DNA from: Taenia hydatigena
Taxonomy: Eukaryota; Platyhelminthes; Cestoda; Cyclophyllidea; Taeniidae
Assembly (NCBI GenBank): GCA_036345935.2
Contig: JADWOT020000001.1
Location: 9,500,836-9,564,835, forward strand
DNA: 64,000 nucleotides
Reading direction: 5' to 3'
Every line of letters begins with the position of its first letter. Position 1 is the stretch's first letter. A program made the position numbers and the translations under genes. Shown piece by piece: positions 1 through 11,700 of the stretch. The notes under the pieces are model-generated. The model searched no databases and was not told where the DNA came from. It worked only from the letters and a program-made list of their open reading frames with translations.

Positions 1-1057
1 CTAAGTAGAGTAACTGAAGAGAGACCGTATAATTGGGAATCTGGGTGCTCTGACGTAGGCGTGTGTACAATTTACGAACTTCCACACTTGCAGAATATAC
101 TAAGCAGATACTGTTATCGTATTCAATATCATTTCACATGGTAAATCATTGCAAGCTGAGCTTCAAGTTTGCTTGTTTCACTAATGTGACCGATTACGAC
201 TGTTGGTCATTAGTGGTAAAGCTCACCAGACTTCAACTGATATTCTCTCATTTGAGCAGCATTTAAAGAGCACAAGGTTAGTCAACGCAGGGTGAAATCG
301 GTGATGTCCAATACCAGAACCTGCAGCAGGAGGAAATCAATCGGCAAGAAAGTGGCATGTGACGCTGAAGCGCCAGCACACACAGAGGATCATGCGATGT
401 TAAATCCCTAAACCAGTTTGAGTTAGGCGGCGGCTGCAAGACGATGCACTGCAGTAATACTGTGAATCACCAGCGTCTACTTCGGTGTGGCTAGTAACGT
501 TGTCACCACTTTGGCCTACGAGAACGTCTCCATACACAGAACGGTGCCAAGCCGATATATTACAACCCTCCATGCATCAACCACAAAATACTTTCCATTT
601 CGTTCTGAATTAGCAAACCCAATGAATAAGAGTGGAGGTCTTTTCAAGTATAATTAAATAGCACCCATTTTAGGCTATTCAACACTCCACAGCATGACGC
701 CGTAGACTGGCACATCGCAGGTACACTTAGGCGCGTTGAGTTCTTCTCCTACTCCACACGGCTTTGAGACAGGCCCAGTGTACCATCTCCACAAAATTGA
801 TCATCGAATTGTTTTACCGCCTGGTACACCAAATGCGCCAGTTTTGAGGTAGCCTGAAGAAAGGACGAAAGCGGAAACCGCCTCAGAGCTCAAACGTCCT
901 CTCCGTGCAGTCCAAATTCAAATAGGGATTTGACATTTTCCACATCGTGTTAGTCAACGCAAATGTTTGCCTAGGTATAAGGGTATCACCTAGCGTGTTT
1001 AGGTGTTCACACTCCAGACGTTAGAAACCCAGATAATTAAGATATACAATGACACAG

Positions 1058-1402
1058 TCAATCGCTCAGTTGCATCCTTTGCCCCACTGCTCCAACTCCT
1101 TTCCACCACTCACACGTGTCCAGTAGAGTAACATCTGCTGTCCCCAGAAACCGATACCACTGGTCCGAATAGTCTGGAATATCTGACGACACATCCAAGC
1201 AGAGGCGAGCGGGGGAAAAAGAATGTAACAATGACAAATCACATTTGTATCGTGTCATTTTGAATGGCGGCAGTCTTGTGCAACGACACGGCGTGGTGAT
1301 CACACAGCTTATGGGCCCTCGTATATAAGCAGGGAGCACTTGCGACGGCAGCCGACAAAGGAACCTTCTTTCTTGGTCGTAATGCGCTGTTGCATTAGCC
1401 AA
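1058..1402 (-). pseudogene. Broken copy of the unknown 7836-8702 reading frame
   Basis: About 114 codons are open on the minus strand and closely match the central part of the long frame in copy b. Shared short motifs include LPSQVLPAYIRGPISCVI and QRMQLSD. Directly after QRMQLSD, copy a reads 'cagtcaatcg' where copy b reads 'cagtcataatcg'. This 2-base difference shifts the frame and meets a stop. The segment has no ATG of its own. I read it as a pseudogene of the copy b frame, but the intact frame is itself unassigned, so this is inference from the copy comparison. Confidence 0.55.
1322..1329 (+). promoter_or_regulatory. TATA-like motif, copy a
   Basis: TATATAAG lies within 'cgtatataagcagggagc' and is conserved at 8433-8440 in the other R1 copy. 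It fits a TATA box for plus-strand transcription. However, the same bases are coding if the minus-strand frame is real, which alone could explain the conservation. No plus-strand gene is visible downstream. Confidence 0.2.
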
Positions 1403-1540
1403 GATACTGCAGTGGAATCAATTTCCTTGAGCAAAAAGCATAAGGCAGAAGTACTCATCCACCCATCTTATGTAATTCAGGCTACATTTGTTCTTAGTCT
1501 CATTAAATCGGAGAAGTCGTGTTCGTCTGTGTATTAGCTG

Positions 1541-4500
1541 ACCCTCCTAATAATAGTGCTTCTACTGAAAAATTTCAGTGCCATTTGCAGAGAAAATGGC
1601 TACCAAAAGGATATGGTAGAACCTTGCAACGGACGCAGATTCAATAAGACCTACCTGAGACATATTATTACGTAAAATCTGAAAACACCTGCTTAAATGA
1701 AGCCTCGCTTAGGTGACAAGGGATCACTATCCATGTGTGATCACTTCTTTTGTCCAGCCAATCCAGTCGAGATTCTCGAGTGCTGCTTCAAAGTGTTTGA
1801 AAGGACGTGCAGAGGTCCTGGCAGCACCACATCAGCAAATAATTTTAACGGTCCCATTACGTTGCATAATTTTATGCGACACCACAAATGATAAGCCTAT
1901 CGGAATTGGGAATGCTGAGATTGAAGCACGATTAAATTGAAACAGAGCAGCATCCTATGACATGCGATTCATAGGATCGGGGTGAAGAAGGCGTTATTAA
2001 TGCAGTATAGAAGGCGTAGGGTGGCTGAACTCATAAACAGACGTTCGTACTTTTGAGATAAAGACTAAACTGATGCGGAGTGTAAAGTGTGTGCCTTTAC
2101 ATTGCTTTGGAAAACAGGTGAGCCTAAACGAACCTTTTCGTCACAAAACCAGTTTGAACAAATCTGACATGGGCGTTTTTTCGCGTAAATGTTCTCTCTT
2201 CTTCTTTTTAACATTTTGCTCGTACAATCTGTGATAATGATGAAGTCTCTCATTTCCACAGTAACCTCAGAACTAGACATTTAACTTCAGCCACTTATAA
2301 CAACTTGCCTTTAATTTTATTCAGAGAAGCTGCGCAATTTCTTCTTTGTCTTAGCCATTTTATTTGCGCTTCAAAGGTCGACTACATGGAAAGTTTGCCC
2401 ATTCGTCTTTTACAATAAGTTTTACCTTGTATTAGTCTAAATGCTGGGCGACGCCTTCACATTTCTATCCGAGTGACTTAGGTCTGGTACCCTAACGCAT
2501 GGCATCTTATAAACTTTAGACCATTTGACAGATCTGTGTCTTATAAACTAAACTAGAATAAGCTGCGGTGGCATCAAATAAATTACAACTCAGAGGGGAG
2601 AGAAATTAACATATCATTGAATCGTGACTGAACTAATTTAATGTGGCATGCAAATCACACAGTGCCATAATGCGGCGTACCGATAGCACAATGGCCATGT
2701 AGGGACGCAGATTAAACTGTTTATTGCAATGGCTTTTAAGAGTCAGAGTGGCAATCATGAGAGGAGATATAAGAAGGCAGTGATGAGGATAAGCAGTGCA
2801 GACATCCAAAGAGTGCGGTATGATCCCCTTTTAAGAAGCAGCGTGAAGCCCACCAATGGAAAGAATCGAGCGGAGGCTGATGGATTGGTAAGACGCTCCT
2901 CTGATTGCTCACTGCTCAAGTGGCTTCAAGAAAGTGACCTCACTGCCTTGAGGGAGTTAAATCCAGCCGGAAATGTCGTCAAATGATCGCATTCGCACAC
3001 CACAACTAAGCTGGCTGTCTCACGCGTTACCTAAAGTTGAATGCACAAACTGTCGCGTCAGTTTTACAGGTCATAGTTCTACACGAACTGCATAAGGCGA
3101 ACCGAATCATAGAGTAAAGGCGCAGACGACGAAGATCCTTAACAATTCAGCTATTTTTGCGGATTTTACTCACAGTAGTTGAAGCTGAAGTGTGGTACCT
3201 ACAAAGAGTCTTGCCCATTCGCTATGCGGCTACGAAGGTTCCTCCTCTTAAACGCAGTAAATGTTTGGTCCATTAAGTGACACTCTTCGCCCGTAAGTCG
3301 GAATAGGAATCCAAAAGCTTTAAAACTCGATGCATACTTCCTATCCACAAACTTCGCTAGGTCAGTACATTTGAGTGGCTGCAGATTGTCTATCAAGGCA
3401 CTACCGAGATCCGCTGTCTACCTCATCCTTACTAAAAATGGGTTGCAGTGTTTATTTTAAAATACTGTGCAAATGCATAATCATTCATGCCACCATTCTA
3501 GTGGCTCCATGGTAGCACTAGGTACGATTTCCAACCCTAGTTGAGCACCCACATTTATGTAACTATTTACTTAAAATAGAAGAGCTATTTTAAATGTCGT
3601 CACCTTGCATTCAGACGTGGACCAGACTTTGCTGTCCGCCCTTAAGTGGTCACACGATGGTTTTCATAAGGATACGGATAGAGGAGTGGATTTTCTTGAG
3701 AATATCTGTGCACTTCCTTCTCGATTAGCTAGCGATGGGCAGCGAAGAAGGTGTTTGTGCCGTTCTTTGCCATCGCACATCTCTAGCAAGTTGCGGCGCC
3801 GAGATCTTGGCTCCGTGGAAATCCACGTTGCTCGCATAGAATCTGTGATTCCGCTCTGACTCTTTGAGCGACGCCACATGCTCTTCCAAGAGAGTAGAAG
3901 AACATTAATCTAAAAGTTTTCTTCCTTTATTCTCTTTTATGGTAAGAATGGCAGTAAATCAGTTATGTGCCCTTATGTCAATATGGAGATGGAAATGCAC
4001 AGTGCCCATGTTTTCGATTTGAAAGTCAAAATCTTCGCATCAAAAGCGAAGGCTCATCTGGAGCAAAAGAAGGTGTCATTAGAATGAATGTCCGAGGCAA
4101 GTTTAAAAAATTGAACACTGGTGCTTAATAATGAATGTAACAAGGGTGGTGGATCTCATATTGGCAAGTAGCAAATGCGCTCTGGTTTGCATCAGTATCC
4201 GCTGGACATGTAAGGGTTCAATCAATTACGTTCTAGTTCAGTCAAGCAAAGGCAATCTAAGTTAAACCAGGTCCGTTAATGTGGGCAGTAGTAGTGAGAG
4301 TGAGCCTATGGCACAGCATGTGGAGATGGGTTGTCGTTTACGGGAATGTTGAGATCACAGATATCCATATCTATGATGAAAGACTTCGAGTATTATCAAT
4401 GAAACGGCGCTCATCCTGAGTAGAAATTATGCATGAGATTAACGTTTAAAGGATAATGTTATGCCTATCAGTGATTTTATACGCCGTAGTGGGTTTCAGC

Positions 4501-7229
4501 CTGCGGTCTCGAGTGGCCATTCGTATAAACTTTCAGCCACGCGTAAAAGGCCTCACCTCGAATACCTTATCACGGAATAGCTCAAAAGATAAATGAACTC
4601 CAGGAGCGATGAGCACTACTTAAAACACGAATCAAAAAATTTTACTATCGCACGTTTGAGAAAGATTTTGCTTAAGGAAACGCATCAGCCACCGCTTAAA
4701 TCCATCGTGAATTCTAAGGACAAACGCTGGTTTATGTTGGGCAGCTCAGATATCCGAATACCTTCTGTCTAAATTCCCAGGTATCATGAAGTGGTGTGCT
4801 TTAGATTGCGTTCGAAATACTCGCATGGAATAAGCCTTAACAGTTAAGTAGCAACCAACATGGATCAAAATTACGGTTTGTTTGACCCAATGTCTAAGCA
4901 GTGAATTCGATATCTTATCATGGAGCAATTAATAGTTAGCTTATTCTTTCCTTCACTTCCACTACCATTAAAGTACTTCGGATAGGCAATGACTTTCTGT
5001 TCTGGAGCCATTAAGGCGAACTAAGATTTGACTCAAAGCTATTGCATTATTTGCATCCGTCTTTATTTGAGACTTGAAATCGTAACTGTCTCAAAAGAAT
5101 GAAAAGATGTAATGATTGTATTAAAATTATAGCATTGCGCGACCGCAATGAAATGTGACTGCCACAAAGTCTCAGTAGCACGCTCGTTTACAAAGCCTCC
5201 TCTAATGTTGAAGCAACAATGTCTGCGGTCACACATGGCGTTGTATTTGAGAGAACGCTAAGCATAAAAGGTTTTTTAAAGCGTCTGCAACTTGCGCATC
5301 AATAAAGCCAATGGCGGGTTTAATTTTAAAAATTTTTTAGCTGCTACAATCATTGTGCATGGCAGCCTTGTAGTCACCACCTACCCACCCATCGACGCCA
5401 TTTCCAGCAAGTAAAGGTGTAAATGCTGAGGTCGGTAATAAGTAAAAATGAAGGCAGACATCAGCATCCCTTACAATAAGTACGAAAATCATCACGATGA
5501 GGCAATATTCACTCGAAAATTGGAATAAAAGTACGGCAGATTGATGTGTGAAGGTATAATGCTACAGAATTCTTCACATCAACCATCCGAATATGAGTTC
5601 AGATTGGGAGGAATTGTGCGCCTAGTGAGGCAGAAGAGCAAATTACTTTTCTGCCTCCCCTGAAGTTACACCGTCCTGAATTATTGCATAGGTAATTACA
5701 CTACTCTGTGTTCTTTGCCTTCTAGCCCTCACGCAGGTGGTATTCAGGCCTTTCTACTTTGCCTGCTCCCTTATTTACCCTATCTTTCGGGACGTGGATT
5801 AAACACTACTACCAGGCTGGTGGATGCCATAACAAACCTAGGACAGACTTAGACCTACCGGTTGGTCGAGATATTTACCTTACAACAACGGGAAACTGGG
5901 AACAGGATTGGGAGGATAATAAGTGTGCTTGTAGTTCCAAACGGAAGGCCACATCAATATCCTCAATGAAATAGCTGTACAAGACGAGAGGCTCGTACAC
6001 TCTGCTCCCATCTACAGCAATCAAGAGTGTCAGACAGTCGAACCTCTTGAGCACCTTCAATTCCTGTAGTACCTTCAGAATATTTGAAATCGTGGCTTTG
6101 CGAAAACGGTGGCACTTTTTGATCTTACGTTCCTGCTTCTGTGTGATAAAGATAAAAATTTTAATAACAATTATTTATTTGGGAGTAATTTTCACAAAAA
6201 TCCTTATGCACGATTAAAATACATGGATTCGCATTATGCGGCCTTCTGCACTTAATAATCAGTGAGCTGTCTGTGTCAAAACTAAAGGGAATTGAATGGA
6301 TTTATGTCGACAATGAAAGCAGAGGGGGTCGCTGTTACTGAAACAAGTCGAGTGAGTATTGCAATACTACTGAGAAGAAGCGTTAACAAATGCAACAATC
6401 GACGATTCAGCGCTGATGCTGAAATAATTAAGCACCATGACGTTGATTTGAGCGTACTGACAGATAGTTTCCAGATTACCACGTTCTGCATTGTGCGTTG
6501 GACACTTCTCTGTGGATTTGATCTGCAACCTCGACCTTCACTTTATATCAGGCCGATTATCTAACTATGAATAAAATCCGCATGTTCAGGTTGTAGTCAT
6601 TTTGACTAATTGCAATCTTCTGAAAGAGCTTAAGTTTCACTTTGCTCTCATTTACGCTAGCATGACACTTTCAACACGAGCTGATAGCAATAAATATATG
6701 AATACACAGTTGAAGCCTTTACCAGAAGCGAATTCAAGTTACCGAATCAGGCTCTAAGCGAAAGGAACAAATGGCAGCACACAGGAGTAGACACACGCTG
6801 ATCCCTTATCAAAAAGAATGGTGAGTAGGAATTCATATTCATTTATAGCAATTTTGTGGTAAAGCTCCCCAGGTCTCACCGATTGGCTTGACGGCAAGAA
6901 GAGTGGTTCTTCAAGTAAACTTCATTTAAATGTATGCTTGTGTAGACAGTTTTTGCCCAACTTATCATTTCCAAAAGAAGATATAACATATGATCAATCG
7001 CATCATTAGTAAACGAGATGCAGCGCCTGCATTAAGTCGAACATGATGTGATGTAGGATGACGAAAGGCGTCGTTTACTTTGCCACAAATGCATTTGCAC
7101 TTCATTACCCTACCCTGCGTCTCAACTGTCAGTGCATTCACTTAACACTGCTTTAGTGGCCTGCATTTCCGCTGGAAAATTTGCATCAGTTGCACGTTGG
7201 CCATGGTTAAGGGCATCGGTACTTCCATT
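1541..7229. other. Gene-poor spacer
   Basis: No coding region, RNA gene or repeat can be supported here. Open frames are all under about 95 codons (for example 2729-2986 and 6292-6564 on plus). They show no recognisable domain, no second copy in the window and no convincing splice partners. AT-rich stretches occur around 5.27-5.34 kb and 6.14-6.24 kb without repeat structure. Confidence 0.6.
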
Positions 7230-8650
7230 TGACTTCGCCAATGCGACCGATGGAGAGCATTGTTTGATTATGATTACCACTGTGGGTCACAAGTCGTAAA
7301 GCTCACCGGACTTAAGCTGATATTCTCTCATTTGAGCAGCATTTGGAGGGCTTAAGGTTAATCAACATGAGGTAAAATCGATGCTGCTTAACATCAGAAC
7401 TTACAGTAAGAGGAAACGAATCGACAACAAATCACATGCACTCATCACTCGTGTATTTTATCTGATTCAAAATTGCATGCGATGCTGAAGCGCCAGCACA
7501 GCGTTCCCTAAGCCAGTTCAAGTTACGCGGCGGCTGCAAGGTGATGCACCACAGCACTACTGTGAATCACCAGCGTCTACTTTGATGTGGTTATTAACGT
7601 TGTCACCACTTTGGCCTGCGAAAACGCCTCCATGTACAGAACGATGCCAAGCCAATATATTGTAACCCGCCACGCGTCAATCACAAAACACCCTCCACTT
7701 CGTTCCGAATTAACCCTTCCCCTTCCCCCATTGAATAAAGGCGCAGGTCTTTTCAAGTATAATTAAATAGCATTCATTTTAAGCTTTTCAACACTCTGCA
7801 CCATGACGCCATAGACTGGCACATCATAAGTATACTTAGGCGCGTTGAGTCCTTCTCCTACTCCACATGACTTTGAGACAGGCCCAGTGTACTATCTCTA
7901 CAAAATCGGTCGTCAAATTGTTCTGCCGCCTGTTGCACCAAATGCGCCAGTTTTGAAATAGCCTAGAGAAGGGGGGAAACTGGAAACCGCCTAAGACCTC
8001 AAAAGTCGTCTCCATGCAGTCCAAATTCGGATAGAGAACCGACATTTTCCACATCGTGTTAGTCAACGCAAGTGTTTGCCTAGGTATAAGGGCATCACCT
8101 AGCGCGTTCAGATGTTCACAATCCCGACGTTCGAAATCCAGATAATCAAGATATACAATGACACAGTCATAATCGCTCAGTTGCATCCGTTGCCCCACTG
8201 TTTCAACTCCTTCCCACCACTCACACGTGTCCAGTAGAGCAACATCTCCTGTCCTCGAAAATCGGCCCCACTGGTCCGAAAAGTATGGGACATCCGATGA
8301 TACATCCAAGCAGAGACGAATGGGGGGAGCAGAATTTAACAATGACAAATCACATTTGTATCGTGTCATTTTGAATGGCGGCAGTCTTGCGCAACGACAC
8401 GGCGTAATGATCACACAGCTTATGGGACCTCGTATATAAGCAGGGAGCACTTGCGACGGAAGCCGACGAAAGAACCTTTCTTCTTGGTCGTAATACGCTG
8501 CTGCATTACCCGCGCTGTTGCGGAAAATTTGATTTCTCTTATCAAAAACATCAGAGAGATGATTCCATCCACCCATTTCATGCAATTTTAGGCTAAATTC
8601 GTTATGAGTCTCAAAATCCCAGAAACTAGGTGCGTTTGTGTATTGGCTGC
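7230..8650. repeat. Repeat R1, copy b (segmental duplicate of 170-1540)
   Basis: Direct-orientation duplicate of the block at the left end of the window, about 7.1 kb away. Copy b keeps the long minus-strand reading frame open where copy a is frameshifted. It also has a roughly 17-base insertion near 7256-7272 relative to copy a. No inverted or long terminal repeats are evident at the ends. Confidence 0.85.
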
Positions 8651-8702
8651 AAAAAAACCTAGCTGACTTTAAATAAACTCCTCCGTGTCGATATCTACCC
8701 AC
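7836..8702 (-). CDS. Unknown protein, long open frame (about 288 codons)
   Basis: This is the longest uninterrupted frame in the window. It opens at a GTG codon at 8702. The first ATG is at 8576 (in HEMGGW), which would give about 246 residues, so either the true start is internal or this is an exon of a larger gene. The protein is rich in Trp, Cys and Arg, with motifs such as LPSQVLPAYIRGP, LLDTCEWWEGV and SDYDCVIVYLDYLDFE. LLDTxE followed by a hydrophobic strand faintly recalls the switch II region of small GTPases. I see no upstream P-loop, so I do not assign that family. A frameshifted copy lies at 1058-1402. Function is unknown, and a decayed repeat-encoded protein is possible. Confidence 0.45.
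   Translation of the reverse strand: MGRYRHGGVYLKSARFFCSQYTNAPSFWDFETHNEFSLKLHEMGGWNHLSDVFDKRNQIFRNSAGNAAAYYDQEERFFRRLPSQVLPAYIRGPISCVIITPCRCARLPPFKMTRYKCDLSLLNSAPPIRLCLDVSSDVPYFSDQWGRFSRTGDVALLDTCEWWEGVETVGQRMQLSDYDCVIVYLDYLDFERRDCEHLNALGDALIPRQTLALTNTMWKMSVLYPNLDCMETTFEVLGGFQFPPFSRLFQNWRIWCNRRQNNLTTDFVEIVHWACLKVMWSRRRTQRA
8433..8440 (+). promoter_or_regulatory. TATA-like motif, copy b
   Basis: TATATAAG is identical to the motif at 1322-1329 in R1 copy a, and the following bases 'cagggagcacttgcgacgg' are also conserved. It overlaps the minus-strand frame, so conservation does not prove a promoter. Confidence 0.2.
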
Positions 8703-11700
8703 TGCCTTCCATCACATTTAACTCGCTTGACGCAGATCATTTTCACTCTTCGCCATGGTAAGAAAATGGCAAAATGATTGTTATGGGTGTACCTCTAGAT
8801 CGATCGTAGGAATGACCTCCATTAGATTGCATTGAAATTTGTCTTTGGTCTGCTTTGCGCACAATCACAAATCTTAAAATTAACTAAATGAAATCGGATA
8901 AGGTCGGCCTTACATCAGGCAGCATGCAGCAGTTCATAGATATCCGTCACCAGTCATTTGGCCATTCAGATCCTGTCTGTTCACCCTCTTTTGAATAATT
9001 TCAAAGGCAACATTTGTGAGCGTCCTCCTGATCTATTTACTAACTCATCCCATCAACTTAGGTGGTATTGTGCCTCACCATGACACTTTGATCCTTAATG
9101 TCCGTCCAGCCGTATAATATAATAGCCCACACCGCCATCCCACTAAGTTGGTGGGCCATCTGTGGTATCCATCTATCATGCCACTGGTAGAACGCAACTT
9201 TGTTGTGAGATAAACCAAGGTTTTAAGTCTACACAAAGCTACTTAGCTTCTCCTATTCAAAAAAGTGGCAGTTCCTTTGATCCAGTAAAATACCACCTTT
9301 GCCTACAATCGCACGTCATTATTTGGGAGACGTCGTTAAGCGATAGCGAGGAGATAAGTGAAAAGCAAATCATCGCAGTCAATGTGAGGCCGTTCAGTTA
9401 CTGCAGCTGGTGCATGCTGCAGAAAGGAGGCATTCGTATGATAAATGGCTTGGAAAACACTAGGCTGAAGAGCAGCTGCAACGAGAAGAGGAGGCTAGTA
9501 GAGCTAGAGTCTTTGGACCGAAAGAGGTTCCCCGATTAGCAGGCGTTCAATGTCGCACACGACATGCCGAAATTGCCATGCAAATCCCATTACCAATTTA
9601 AGTGACAATTTCGCTTTGCAACGCCACTCCCTCTTGCGTTAACTCAAATCTTTCCAAGTAGATCGCATATTTGACAAAAAAGTGTGCAAACGAAAAAGTA
9701 GCCTGTAAATTTCACTTAACGATGGATGGGGTGAGATACAACTTCCTTTGCAAACCCAATGAACTGATGCATAGAGTAATTATTGAGACGATGGGGCTAT
9801 CTTTATTCCCTTGTGGAAACCATGGCCTTCCCTTTAATCTTTGGATGGCTCGTAATGTGAACCCCTTCAATGCACACCGCAGCTGTCCCCAGACGCCTGC
9901 ACACTAGCTACAGCGGGCCACAAAGCATTTGCTATTTTGAGGACAGCATGCGTTAACGCATGACCCGAGTAGCTTCAATCGTCTCTCGACCGCCAAGTGC
10001 TGACGTATCTCAATGCGATGGTTGCACGGATGTCGTACCTTCCAAATCATTTGATGGTCACTGGAGAGGAAAGGGTAGGACTTCGTCCAGATGAGCCATC
10101 AGATTTCATGCTGTGGTTATCGCCCAAGGTCGATCAGTGTTTTTAAATACTGAGGCAGTGAGTGGTTAATGTTTAGAGCGAAGTTCAAATGTAATTGGCT
10201 TTGCTGTTAAACGAGAGGTACCTTACTGTTATGTGAAAGGATCCTATTGGTCCCATTTATGGGGGCATTACTTTCACCCTTACATCAAGAACACTATCCT
10301 TCCTCATTTCCAACTTACGCTTCCAAGCTTTTCGTTTCGTTCCTAGTTGCAAGTATATGATTTAATTTCGACAAACCTGAGTTGCATATGCTACTTATTT
10401 CCATATTAGGCTTTAACTAGCAAAGATGGTTCAGCAATTTTCTTTGGTGACTCATTAAATTGGGTTGCTTACCACCTCGATCACCCTTTCTCTTGTGCAC
10501 CTTGATGTTCCTTCAGTTGGTTTAAGCTAAGGACGTTTCATTTGTTGTCCGGATGTTATGTTGATCACCATTGTTGGAGTAGAAGTAGTGCAAGCGTTGC
10601 ATTCTGGCCCTGCATCACCCAATGTGTGTGGCGTCGAATGCGGCTAAAAGTCAGGATGCTTCCTCTTTCCCCTCCATCTCTTACATTCAGTTTTGCTACT
10701 GCAATTTGTGACTTGTAATGCATTTGGCTAGTATTATCCCAACTCCACGAATTCACGGAAATGACGACAAAATTGGTAGCATTTTGAGGCAAGAAAACGC
10801 ATCATCGGCGTGGTGATAAGGTTAAATGTTACTGACATGGTTTAAAATCCTCGTCGGACAGCTGATGTACACAGTCAGTCATTGCAAGGTGGGTGGTGCT
10901 GCATGGAAAACACTCACAAAATAATTACGCCAGCCGTTAACATTTCCATGCTTCCAAAAAGATATCGAAATGACACGCTGCTGTTCCCCTTTTATTCACT
11001 TTACCAGGACTTGAGTGTCATCCAGCTTGATAACAAAGATGGGGGTAGGAGATGGGAGTGGTCCAGACATTTGTTGTATCCTTCGTTCCTCGCTAAACCG
11101 CTGGCCTCCAACGACGACCGTTAGAGCAGGCTGTTGAATGCCTAATCATCGTAGTCTTGGTTAATCCTCCAGAAGGGTCTATGAATAGCTGGACGATGGC
11201 TGTTGGTTGTGGTCACTTCTGTACTCCAGTTACAAATCAATGTGACCTTAGATTCTGCACCCCAAAAATTGCCTAACGCTTAGGTGAATAAGGTCAGCAC
11301 TAGAGTTTAAACGATGTAGTTCTCGACGCTAGCAAGCTCACCTACTCAAATGAGAAGGAAATCATGCTAAAACTTCTGCAGTCGAATGGTGGATTAGTTG
11401 AGAGGAAGTGGTTGTTGAGGGCATGCGAAACGTGCTCCATGCTCAGTATCTGGGCTCGTTCTACCCTACCGAGAAGATGAACATGACATGTTGGATGACT
11501 GTGGCATTTGCTATCTCGTCAGAAAATTTTGTTTTACCTTACTTTTTTTACTCCCCGCAACTTCGTTCAGTAGGACTTAGTTTAGTTGGCACCAATTCAT
11601 ATATGCTTCGGGTAGGAGCAAGACCAATCGAAGCAGCATTGAGCTGCGTGCCGGCAATGAGATTTTTGTCTAAATGTGAGAAAGGTGATTTAACACATTT

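Larger units (their letters stand above)
170..1540. repeat. Repeat R1, copy a (segmental duplicate of 7230-8650)
   Basis: The block aligns in direct orientation with 7230-8650 over about 1.4 kb. Scattered substitutions and small indels are spread evenly along it. The shared sequence starts near the words for 'aatgtgaccgat' (copy b 'aatgcgaccgat') and ends near 'gtgtattagctg' (copy b 'gtgtattggctg'). It contains the broken copy of the minus-strand reading frame that is open in copy b. Boundaries are good to a few tens of bases. No terminal repeats were seen, so a segmental duplicate or degraded element is more likely than an intact transposon. Confidence 0.85.

Noticed and set aside
7836..8702. 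Small GTPase assignment for the long unknown frame
   Set aside because: LLDTxE alone resembles switch II, but no P-loop or N/TKxD motif could be found in the right places.
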